Shown piece by piece: positions 17,363 through 25,551 of a stretch of DNA of 64,000 bases. The notes below the pieces were generated by a model. It was not told where the DNA came from. It ran no database searches and worked only from the letters and a program-made list of their open reading frames with translations. Source of the DNA: COE1 sp910588595 (GTDB lineage: Bacteria > Bacillota > Clostridia > Lachnospirales > Lachnospiraceae); contig CARDBT010000003.1 of assembly GCA_948957135.1 (NCBI GenBank), positions 62,001 through 126,000 on the forward strand. Direction: 5' to 3'. The stretch's first letter is position 1, and the number at the start of each line of letters is the position of its first letter. The translations under genes and the position numbers were made by a program.

Positions 17363-19396
17363 ATGAGTAAAAAAGCAAAATTAGTGATTCTGCTGGCGCT
17401 GTGCCTGAGCCTGGTACTTGGCTCCACTGCGATCGCGGAAACACCTTATAGAACGTATACGGTAGACGGCTATGGATATGTGCTGGAGACACAGTCAGCG
17501 TACAATCCGGCGTCTGCCATCACAAAAGTCGGGGAGACTTCTTTTGTGACACCGATGGATATGGCGATCGGAAATGACGGGAATCTGTACATCGCCGACG
17601 CAGGTGCACATGTGGTCATGGTCAGCACGGTGGACGGCGAGGAAGTCCGCATGATCGGCGAAGGGACGCTGCAGTCGCCGACGGGGGTGTTCGTGTCGGA
17701 TGACGACAAGGTGTATATCGCTGACAGGGATGCCAAGAAGGTTTTTGTATATGATCTGGAGGGAACTCTTCTGAATGAATACGGAAAACCGGATTCACCG
17801 ATCTATGGCAGCACTATGGATTTCAGACCGATCAAGGTTGTTGCGAACAGTACAGGCACGATGTATGTGATCTGCGAGGGAAATATGAATGGTATCGTGC
17901 AGATCAGTCCGGTGGATGGCGGATCATTCCTTGGATATTTCGGCACGAACTACACTTCACTCAGCCCGTTCCAGATCCTGCAGCGTCTGATCCTGACAGA
18001 TGCGCAGCGGGCACAGATGCTGAGCAATATCCCGTCGACACCGACCAACCTTCACATCGATGAGGAGGGGCTGATCTATACGGTGACGCAGGGCGACAAG
18101 GATATGGCGCTCAAGAAGCTCAACATCGCAGGTAAGAATATGCTCGATTCCGATCCCTACTGGGCGGATCTCCCGGCGGCAGTGACGACCGGGCAGTATC
18201 ACAACATGCTGGTGGCAGATTCGGACGGATATATCTATGAGTACAACGAGGAGGGGGAGCTGCTGTTCATGTTCGGGGGGCGCGATGACGGGCGCCAGCG
18301 GATCGGACTGTGCAACAAGGTGGAAGCGATCGCGGTGGACGTTTCCGACAGGATCTATCTGTTGGATTCCGACAAGAGGCAGGTACATATCTTTACACCG
18401 ACAGAGTTTACCAACCTTCTTCACGAGGCGTTATATCTCTTCTCAAAGGGAAGATACACAGAGAGCAAGGAACCGCTCGAAAAAGTCCTGCAGATGAACA
18501 GCATGTTTGACTATGCCAACCAGGCGATGGGGCATGCGTACCTGCAGGAGGAGAACTACACCGAGGCGCTGCGGTACTTCAAGCTTGCAAAGTCTGCGGA
18601 CGGTTATTCCGACGCGTTCTGGGAGGTCAGAAATATCTGGATCAGAAACTATCTGGTACTTGCGGTGGCGGTGATCGTGGTACTTGCGGTGGCACTCAGC
18701 CTATACAAAAAGCGCCAGCTGGTCAGATACGGTGTGGACGGGGCGCCGGCACGGCTCTCGCAGAAAGTACCGCTCCTTGGAAGCATCAAGTACAGCCTGC
18801 ACTTTATGCGGCATCCGTTTGACGGCTGTTACGGTGTGAAACGGGAGGGGAAGGCGAGCTTTGCCTGTGCGAATATACTGCTCGCAGCGTATATCATCGT
18901 CTCGATCATTGAGAAGTATTTCAGCGGTTTCCTCGTAAAGACAGTGAGGGAAGGGCGCTATGACATCATCACGGATATCGGCACGGTGCTTGTGATCTTT
19001 GCCGGGCTGACGCTCTGCAATTATCTGGTGGTGACGATCAACGAGGGCGAGGCGTTCCTCAAGGAACTGTACTGCGCTTACGCGTACTGCCTGACACCGT
19101 TCATCATCATCAAGCCGTTTGTAGTGATCCTGTCAAATGTACTTACTTATAATGAAGTGTTCCTGATCTCATTTGCAAACATCATTGTGCTCGTGTGGAT
19201 CGTGATACTTCTGCTGATCTCGGTGAAGGAGATGAACAATTTTACGGTGAAGGAGACTGCCAAGGCGCTGGCGCTCACGGCGTTTACCGTACTGATACTT
19301 TCCCTTTTGATCTGTATCATTTATGTATTGTTCTCACAGGTGATCGACTTCATAAGCTCTGTATTGCGAGAGGTGGTGTATAGAATTGGAAGCTAA
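17363..19396 (+). CDS. NHL-repeat/TPR/Yip1-domain membrane protein
   Basis: This protein of about 677 residues has three parts. After a signal peptide (to about 28, GSTAIAE) come NHL-type beta-propeller repeats at about 55-350 (PMDMAIGNDGNLYIADAGA, SPTGVFVSDDDKVYIADR, VEAIAVDVSDRIYLLDS). Next is a TPR-like helical stretch (about 360-410). A TM helix near 425-445 leads to a C-terminal Yip1-type region with five or so TM helices (about 500-670). It looks like an extracellular propeller anchored in the membrane. Its place between two permease pairs suggests a role in substrate capture or transporter assembly, but no function is established. The ATG at 17363 has better RBS spacing than the one at 17357. 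Confidence 0.75.
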   Translation: MSKKAKLVILLALCLSLVLGSTAIAETPYRTYTVDGYGYVLETQSAYNPASAITKVGETSFVTPMDMAIGNDGNLYIADAGAHVVMVSTVDGEEVRMIGEGTLQSPTGVFVSDDDKVYIADRDAKKVFVYDLEGTLLNEYGKPDSPIYGSTMDFRPIKVVANSTGTMYVICEGNMNGIVQISPVDGGSFLGYFGTNYTSLSPFQILQRLILTDAQRAQMLSNIPSTPTNLHIDEEGLIYTVTQGDKDMALKKLNIAGKNMLDSDPYWADLPAAVTTGQYHNMLVADSDGYIYEYNEEGELLFMFGGRDDGRQRIGLCNKVEAIAVDVSDRIYLLDSDKRQVHIFTPTEFTNLLHEALYLFSKGRYTESKEPLEKVLQMNSMFDYANQAMGHAYLQEENYTEALRYFKLAKSADGYSDAFWEVRNIWIRNYLVLAVAVIVVLAVALSLYKKRQLVRYGVDGAPARLSQKVPLLGSIKYSLHFMRHPFDGCYGVKREGKASFACANILLAAYIIVSIIEKYFSGFLVKTVREGRYDIITDIGTVLVIFAGLTLCNYLVVTINEGEAFLKELYCAYAYCLTPFIIIKPFVVILSNVLTYNEVFLISFANIIVLVWIVILLLISVKEMNNFTVKETAKALALTAFTVLILSLLICIIYVLFSQVIDFISSVLREVVYRIGS

Positions 19397-21677
19397 ATTA
19401 AATATGAAGAAAATGGGCAAAAGCCTCATCAAATTGATCATTGCCATTCTGGTCATTATCGTGATCATCGCAGTCGCAGTGATGGCTTCCAAGTCAGGAG
19501 GGAAGGACAGCCTGAATGTCAGCGATCTGCAGGGGACGGTGAGCGCGCCCGGTGCAGCGTTGAGCGATGGAGCGGTCGACACCTCCAGGGAACTTGACGG
19601 GCATCATCTGGTGGCGGCGAACGACAGCTATGAACTGTATCTGTATGAGCCTGCGCTCTCCATTATCGTCAAGAACACGAAGACCGGCGCGGTGATGGAG
19701 TCCACAGTGCGCGACGAGGAGCGGCTTGGAAGCGTCAATGAGACATGGAAGGGATTCCTGCAGTCAGGCATCGTTGTGGAGCTGCAGGAAGAGACGAACA
19801 CGATGCAGCGCAAGCTCGGGATCGAGGGAAGCGGCGCGCAGGTGAGCGTCGAGATGATACCGGGCGGATTCCGTGCAAAGCTGGATTATCCCACCCAGGA
19901 GCTCGGTTTCGAGGCGGAGGTAAAGCTCTACGACGACGGCAGCATCACGGCATGTATCCCGGAGAGTTCCATCTATGAGAATGCGGATAACAAGAAGATC
20001 GGTAACATTTATGTATTCCCGCTGCTTGGCAGTTCGAGACTTGGCGAGAAGGAGGGGTACATGTTCGTGCCGGACGGAAACGGTGCGCTGATCTACCTCG
20101 ATGACAAGGACGGACGCTTTGATTCCGGCTATGTACAGAAAGTGTACGGTTCTGATATCGGTGTCGGTGAGTCGTATGTGTTGTCCCTGCTCTGGGACAG
20201 CTACGAGACGCACAATGATGCGGAGATGATCCTGGCTCCGGTGTACGGCATGGTACACACCGATGACGAGATGGGTTATCTTGCGATCATAGAGAGCGGC
20301 GATGAGGAAGCGTCCATCTATGCGACGCCAAACGGCGCATATTCCGATTACAACTGGATCACAGCGGCATTCCGGAAATGTACCACATATATCCAGCCGA
20401 CTTCCAACTCGGGTGGTTCTGTGACGAAGGTCACGGACAGGATCAAATATGACATTAATGTCAGATATATGTTTGTCGACGGAGCGGACGCCAATTACAC
20501 AGGTCTTGCGAAGCGCTACAGGGATTATCTGATCGAGAAGGACGAACTGGTCAAGGTCGAGGACGATTTTAAGGTAAGGCTTGATTTCCTGGGGCTGGAC
20601 GTTGAGAACTGGATGCTGTGGAAAAAGGACGCGCCTGTGACGACGGTCGACAATATCAGGGAGATCTATGCAGACCTTGAAAGTGAGGGGGTGACGGATA
20701 TCCTTTCGATCTATAAGGGATGGCAGGACGGCGGCATCTTTGATCTGCCTGTCACCTCGTACGATGTGGACAGCAGTATCGGCGGGGCGAGGGAACTGTC
20801 AAAACTCATGGACGAATGCGAGGGGAAGAACATTGACTTCTATCTCTTCACGGACGGTGTGCGGGCAAATACGGAGACGGGCAACACGACGTTCGACACG
20901 GTCAAGAAGATGGATAAACGTCTGTACACGCAGGACACTTATCAGAATGTGTACCGTGAGTTCGTGTACTGGACACCGCAGAAGTCGCTCCAGAACCTGC
21001 AGTTGCTGCAGAAGAATTTTGTCAAAAAAGGAGTGAACAAGATCGCGCTGTCAGAGATCGGAAACACGATGTTTACCTACACGATGGGCGACACGATGCA
21101 GACTCGTCTGGTGTCAAAGTATCTGTATGGGGAAGCGCTGCGGCAGATCAGTGAAAACATGGATCTCATGCTCGAAGCGCCGGTTCAGTGCTACTGGCAG
21201 TATGCAAAGGCGATCGTCGATATGCCGATCGCAGATTCAGATTACATTTATACAGATCAGAGTGTTCCGTTCCTGTCTATCGCACTGAAAGGCATCCTGC
21301 CGATGTACGGTGACTATGTGAACTTTGAGGCGAACGAGAGGGAATATTTCCTAAAGCTGGTGGAGACAGGGATCTATCCTTCATTCTACCTGACCTACGA
21401 GAATCCTTCTGAGCTGATCTACACGAATTCCAGCGATGTGTACACCGCACAGTACTCCGTGTACCGTGATCAGATATTGAACTATTATGATGAGCTGAGC
21501 GAGGTCAGTGAGCGCACGAAAGGCAGCATGATCGTCAATCATGAGATAACTGACACTGGTGTCACAATTGTGACGTATGACAATGGTGTAAAGCTGTACA
21601 TCAATTATGATGAGACAGAACGCAAGGCGGAAGATGTGACCGTTCCGGCGCTTTCATATGTGATAGGGGGTGAGTGA
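19386..21677 (+). CDS. DUF5696-family membrane-anchored protein
   Basis: This 763-residue protein has one N-terminal TM (about 18-36) and a large extracellular part. I recognise it as the DUF5696 type that accompanies sugar ABC transporters in Firmicutes. The middle (about 420-600) resembles a glycosidase-like TIM barrel: beta-strand/helix units such as VTDILSIYKGWQDGG and FYLFTDGV. No catalytic residues can be assigned safely. The frame opens at a TTG (19386) overlapping the previous stop by 11 bp, after a GAGAGGTGG sequence; the ATG at 19404 is possible. It is followed 3 bp later by a permease, so it belongs to the transport operon. Confidence 0.75.
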   Translation: MEAKLNMKKMGKSLIKLIIAILVIIVIIAVAVMASKSGGKDSLNVSDLQGTVSAPGAALSDGAVDTSRELDGHHLVAANDSYELYLYEPALSIIVKNTKTGAVMESTVRDEERLGSVNETWKGFLQSGIVVELQEETNTMQRKLGIEGSGAQVSVEMIPGGFRAKLDYPTQELGFEAEVKLYDDGSITACIPESSIYENADNKKIGNIYVFPLLGSSRLGEKEGYMFVPDGNGALIYLDDKDGRFDSGYVQKVYGSDIGVGESYVLSLLWDSYETHNDAEMILAPVYGMVHTDDEMGYLAIIESGDEEASIYATPNGAYSDYNWITAAFRKCTTYIQPTSNSGGSVTKVTDRIKYDINVRYMFVDGADANYTGLAKRYRDYLIEKDELVKVEDDFKVRLDFLGLDVENWMLWKKDAPVTTVDNIREIYADLESEGVTDILSIYKGWQDGGIFDLPVTSYDVDSSIGGARELSKLMDECEGKNIDFYLFTDGVRANTETGNTTFDTVKKMDKRLYTQDTYQNVYREFVYWTPQKSLQNLQLLQKNFVKKGVNKIALSEIGNTMFTYTMGDTMQTRLVSKYLYGEALRQISENMDLMLEAPVQCYWQYAKAIVDMPIADSDYIYTDQSVPFLSIALKGILPMYGDYVNFEANEREYFLKLVETGIYPSFYLTYENPSELIYTNSSDVYTAQYSVYRDQILNYYDELSEVSERTKGSMIVNHEITDTGVTIVTYDNGVKLYINYDETERKAEDVTVPALSYVIGGE

Positions 21678-21680
21678 GGG

Positions 21681-22703
21681 ATGAAGAACAATAGAAAAAT
21701 AAAGCCCGGACAGCTTGAGCGCAGGGAGAATGCGATCGGATATCTTTTCATACTGCCGTGGCTCATCGGAATCCTGGTGCTGGTGCTGTGGCCCATGGTG
21801 CAGTCCTTTGGGTACTCCCTCAACAAGATCAAGCTGCTCCCGCAGGGCATGGCAAAGCTCTATGTCGGATTTGAGAACTACAGCCAGATCTTCCTGAAAG
21901 ACCCGGACTTCATCATGGGGCTGGAGTCCTACCTGCTCGAGACGCTGATCGCGGTGCCGGTCATTGTGGCATTCTCTCTGATCATAGCGATGCTCCTGAA
22001 TCAGAAGATCTCCTGCAGGGGAATCTTTCGAATGATATTTTTCCTCCCGATCATCATCGCCAGCGGACCTGTCATGCAGCAGCTGGCAGACCAGGAGGCA
22101 GCGAGCATTCCAATGATGAATGTGACGATGATCGAACAGCTTTTGGACGAGTATCTGCCGCATTTGCTCGCCGTGAGTATCACGAGCGTGTTCAGCAACA
22201 TGATCACACTGCTCTGGTACTCCGGCGTACAGATACTGATATTCCTTGCGGCACTGCAGAAGATCGACACTTCGCTCTACGAGGCGGCGAAGATGGACGG
22301 CGGTTCCAAGTGGGAATGTTTCTGGAAGATCACGCTTCCGACCGTGAAGCCTATGATCCTGCTGAATGTCGTGTACACAGTCATCTTTATGTCAAACAAC
22401 GAGCAGAATGCATTGATCGTACTCATATATGAAACGATGCTCTCTGCGACGGGCGGTTATGGTTATGCCTCCGCGATGGCGTGGCTGTATTCCGTGATCG
22501 AGTCGGCGATCGTGATCTTCTTTGCGGTGCTGATCATGGGACGCAAGGATGTATACGAGAGACGTGCAAAGCGATACCAGCGTGAATTAAAGAGAGAGAA
22601 ACGGCTGGAGAAGAAGATCAGAAAGAGGGGTGAGAGGAATGAGCGAAACTACGCAAAACAGAAAGAAAAGCGCGAGCGGAAACAATCTAAAAAGAGCGCT
22701 TAG
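21681..22703 (+). CDS. Carbohydrate ABC transporter permease, second pair (MalF/LplB type)
   Basis: This 340-residue permease opens with the conserved GYLFILPWLIGILVLVLWPM segment. It has six TM helices and an EAA loop (TSLYEAAKMDGGSKWECFWKITLP). It carries an unusual highly basic C-terminal tail of about 50 residues (RERRAKRYQRELKREKRLEKK and further Lys/Arg). Most permeases stop soon after the last TM, so the tail is an extension of unknown role. The next permease gene begins inside this tail, overlapping by 65 bp. Confidence 0.92.
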   Translation: MKNNRKIKPGQLERRENAIGYLFILPWLIGILVLVLWPMVQSFGYSLNKIKLLPQGMAKLYVGFENYSQIFLKDPDFIMGLESYLLETLIAVPVIVAFSLIIAMLLNQKISCRGIFRMIFFLPIIIASGPVMQQLADQEAASIPMMNVTMIEQLLDEYLPHLLAVSITSVFSNMITLLWYSGVQILIFLAALQKIDTSLYEAAKMDGGSKWECFWKITLPTVKPMILLNVVYTVIFMSNNEQNALIVLIYETMLSATGGYGYASAMAWLYSVIESAIVIFFAVLIMGRKDVYERRAKRYQRELKREKRLEKKIRKRGERNERNYAKQKEKRERKQSKKSA

Positions 22704-23688
22704 TCCTGAGGGTAACTCAGGAAAGAGACATCTGAGCAGTGAGCAGATCAAATATAAAGTCAGAAAATTGATCTTTGGCTCCAAGGACACCGAGGGTGTG
22801 GGCAAGCTCGCAGCCGTGTATCTGTTGCTGATCAGTATCGGGTTTGTCTATCTGTACCCGGTACTCTACATGATCAGCAAGAGTTTTATGAATCTCAATG
22901 ACCTGCTCGACACATCGATCAACTGGATACCAAGCCAGCTGTATCTTGAAAATTACAAACAGGCATTTCAGTCTATGGATTACTGGAAGACATTCCGCGA
23001 TTCTGTCGTGATCGCAGGCGTTCCGACGCTGATCAATGTTGTGATCTGTGCCGTCGTAGGATATGGTTTTGCACGCTATGAGTTCAAGGGAAAGAAGCTC
23101 TGTATTGGACTGCTTCTGTTCTCCTTTATCCTGCCGCCGCAGGCGACGATGATGCCGACGTATGTATTTTATACTGAAATCGGACTGATCAACTCGATCA
23201 AGGCGTTCATCATACCGGCGATATTGGGGCAGGGGCTGAAGTCCCAGATCTTTATATTGATCTTCTTCAACTTCTTCCGTCAGATACCGAAGGTGCTGAT
23301 CGAGGCGGCAAAGATTGACGGGGCGGGGCATTTTAAGATCTTTCGAAAGATCGCACTTCCATCTGCGGCGCCCGCGATCCTGGTCGTATTCCTGTTCTCG
23401 ATCGTGTGGTACTGGAACGAGTCCTACCTGACACAGCTCTATGTAGTCGGCGCGTTTACAAACAATGCAAACGCATATCACTGGAGTTCGCTGATCGTGT
23501 CGCTTAAGAACTTTGAAAACAGCTACAACACGGCGAGAAGTGTTGCGGGAAGCGGAATGGTTGACATCAACGAGTCCATTAAGATGGCGGGAACGATGCT
23601 CAGTATCCTGCCGCTGCTGATCATGTACCTCGTGCTTCAGAAACAGTTTGTTGAGAGCGTTGACCGCACAGGTATCACTGGAGAGTAA
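22639..23688 (+). CDS. Carbohydrate ABC transporter permease, second pair (MalG/YtcP type)
   Basis: This 349-residue permease is of MalG class, with six TM helices and an EAA loop (KVLIEAAKIDGAGHFKIFRKIALP). The N-terminal cytoplasmic segment of about 55 basic residues is longer than usual. The ATG at 22639 is preceded by GAGGGG with 8-base spacing, inside the 3' end of the previous gene. This makes an overlapping, translationally coupled pair. It works with the product of 21681-22703. Confidence 0.92.
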   Translation: MSETTQNRKKSASGNNLKRALSPEGNSGKRHLSSEQIKYKVRKLIFGSKDTEGVGKLAAVYLLLISIGFVYLYPVLYMISKSFMNLNDLLDTSINWIPSQLYLENYKQAFQSMDYWKTFRDSVVIAGVPTLINVVICAVVGYGFARYEFKGKKLCIGLLLFSFILPPQATMMPTYVFYTEIGLINSIKAFIIPAILGQGLKSQIFILIFFNFFRQIPKVLIEAAKIDGAGHFKIFRKIALPSAAPAILVVFLFSIVWYWNESYLTQLYVVGAFTNNANAYHWSSLIVSLKNFENSYNTARSVAGSGMVDINESIKMAGTMLSILPLLIMYLVLQKQFVESVDRTGITGE

Positions 23689-23785
23689 AAACAAGTTGGT
23701 TTTAAGAGAATGCTAAGAATATGTGTTCTCTGCGTAAAACAGTATGTTATTAATTAATATAACGAAAAAACAAGGAGGAATCACA

Positions 23786-25420
23786 ATGAAAAAGAAAATT
23801 GTAAGCCTGATGATGGCGACGACACTGGTGGCAGGGCTGCTCAGCGGTTGCGGAGGAAACTCGGCAGGCGGCAGCACAAACACAAATGCGGGTGGAGACA
23901 CAAATGTGGGTGGAGACACAAATGCAGGTGCAGACACAAATGCAGATGCGAACGCGGGAGATGCGGCGGGTGCAGATGGGAGTGCAGCTGCAGCTGGGCT
24001 TCCCGCGATGACGACGGAGGAGATCACGCTGACCTACATGCATTTTGACAGCGAACAGCTTGTGAACAGGGTAGCGGAGGCTTTCATGGCTAAGTACCCG
24101 AATATCAAGGTGGAGGCACAGGCATTTTCCACAGACGGTTATAATGACACGCTGTTGAATCTGGTCCAGTCCGGACAGACACCTGACTGCTTTATGATCT
24201 TAGGTAACTGTGATTTTGCACTCTCCAACGCGCTGCTCGGTGACATGACACCCTACTGGGAGGCAGATCCTGAGAACCAGAATATCCTTCCCTCCATCAA
24301 CAGTGCGAAGCTTGGATACTACGGCACGGACAAGAAGCTTGCCACACCGATCAAGTTCTTCCCGGATGCGATCTACTGTGACCTGAACGTATTTGAGACA
24401 TTGAACATCGATGCACCCTCGACAAACTGGACATGGGATGAGATGATCAATTCTTTCAAGGCAGCGACCAATACCGACGCGGGAACTTACGGATTTAACC
24501 AGTTCCATTCTCTTGTTACATACTATCCGATCTCAAACGGCAACAACCTGATCGGCGAGTTTGGCTGGGATGGCAAAGAGTACCATATGGAGCAGTGGGC
24601 AGCAGGCGTAAACCAGTGGGCAGAGCTCGTGAACGGCAAGTACCATGCACCGTACGGCGACACTGACGAGATGGAGGCATGGACGGGCGACAGAACAATG
24701 TGGGCTGCATACACAGGAAAGCTTGGATTCCAGATCGACGCGTGGTGGACGTATCTGAACCTGTTTGACACACCGGACTACAGAAATCGCGGTATGGAGT
24801 GGGTGCCTTACACAACACCGGCAAGCCAGAGCGGATATGTATTTGGCGTGCTTGATTTCGGCGGTATCTCCTCGTCGACAGAGCATCCGAGAGAAGCGTA
24901 TGAGCTCTTAAAGTGGATGGGCTGGGGTGCAGAAGGCTGGCAGACGAAGCTTGATGCTTACCAGGATGTCGAGACTTACGCAGATCTCCCACTCTACAGA
25001 CAGGCAATGCCTTGTCCGATCACGACAGACGAAGCGATCTGGAAAGAGTTCCAGGAGTCCTTCTATCCAACAGCCGCAACAAGAACTTATCAGTCTGTCT
25101 ACGATCCTGTAAACGGTGAGGATCTCGTCACTGCGGACGAAGATACCAAGTACGGCAAGTATTTTGATGACTTCTTTGCAAACTGCAAGAATCCGATTCC
25201 GTTCGGTGACTGCCAGATCCCGGGATTTGCCTCTTTCCTTGACACATCCTACCGCGCAGTCGGCGATACACTGGGGGTTGAGGATCAGGTCCGTCTGGAA
25301 GGCAAGAACGCGAACGATTTCGCGGCAGAGCTTGCACAGAAAGCATATGATGCAAACCAGGCAGCACTGTCAGCGGCAAAGGAAGCATATCAGATGATCG
25401 GTATCGAATTGAATTACTAA
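23786..25420 (+). CDS. Extracellular sugar-binding lipoprotein (ABC transporter)
   Basis: This 544-residue family 1 solute-binding protein is an anchored lipoprotein with lipobox LLSGC (Cys at about 22). A 50-residue Gly/Asn/Asp/Thr-rich linker made of short repeats follows, then the binding domain (YMHFDSEQLVNRVAEAFMAKYPNIKVEAQ, SGQTPDCFM). The ATG at 23786 follows AAGGAGGAA. It directly follows the second permease pair and precedes the GH43 gene, so it probably captures oligosaccharides released by that enzyme. A hairpin-containing gap of about 97 bp before it may allow higher expression than the permeases. Confidence 0.92.
   Translation: MKKKIVSLMMATTLVAGLLSGCGGNSAGGSTNTNAGGDTNVGGDTNAGADTNADANAGDAAGADGSAAAAGLPAMTTEEITLTYMHFDSEQLVNRVAEAFMAKYPNIKVEAQAFSTDGYNDTLLNLVQSGQTPDCFMILGNCDFALSNALLGDMTPYWEADPENQNILPSINSAKLGYYGTDKKLATPIKFFPDAIYCDLNVFETLNIDAPSTNWTWDEMINSFKAATNTDAGTYGFNQFHSLVTYYPISNGNNLIGEFGWDGKEYHMEQWAAGVNQWAELVNGKYHAPYGDTDEMEAWTGDRTMWAAYTGKLGFQIDAWWTYLNLFDTPDYRNRGMEWVPYTTPASQSGYVFGVLDFGGISSSTEHPREAYELLKWMGWGAEGWQTKLDAYQDVETYADLPLYRQAMPCPITTDEAIWKEFQESFYPTAATRTYQSVYDPVNGEDLVTADEDTKYGKYFDDFFANCKNPIPFGDCQIPGFASFLDTSYRAVGDTLGVEDQVRLEGKNANDFAAELAQKAYDANQAALSAAKEAYQMIGIELNY
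23881..23950 (+). repeat. Short tandem repeats in the lipoprotein linker
   Basis: About four imperfect copies of an 18-base unit (GGTGGAGACACAAATGCG-like) encode a GGDTNA-type linker. Such units can vary in number by slippage. Confidence 0.7.
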
Positions 25421-25481
25421 GAGCATGATAAGATCAATATAATGTAACTGAAAGTTATATCGGCAAATAATGTGACAAGAA

Positions 25482-25513
25482 GGAGGGCGTTGTTTCAAAT
25501 GCTCTCCTTTTTT
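25482..25513 (+). terminator. Terminator after the sugar-binding lipoprotein gene
   Basis: GGAGGGC (25482-25488) pairs with GCTCTCC (25501-25507), with one G-T pair, followed by seven T residues. It lies between the binding protein and the GH43 gene. It would reduce read-through into the GH43 gene, or GH43 has its own promoter. Confidence 0.7.
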
Positions 25514-25551
25514 AAAAACAGCTCATATTAATAGGAAGGAATGGGAGCGAT

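Noticed and set aside
22717..23694. Minus-strand open frame of 325 codons
   Set aside because: It is opposite the MalG-type permease with its conserved EAA loop, and has no recognisable domain.
23881..23950. CRISPR-like short regular repeats
   Set aside because: The 18-base units are contiguous, lie in frame inside a lipoprotein linker and have no spacers.
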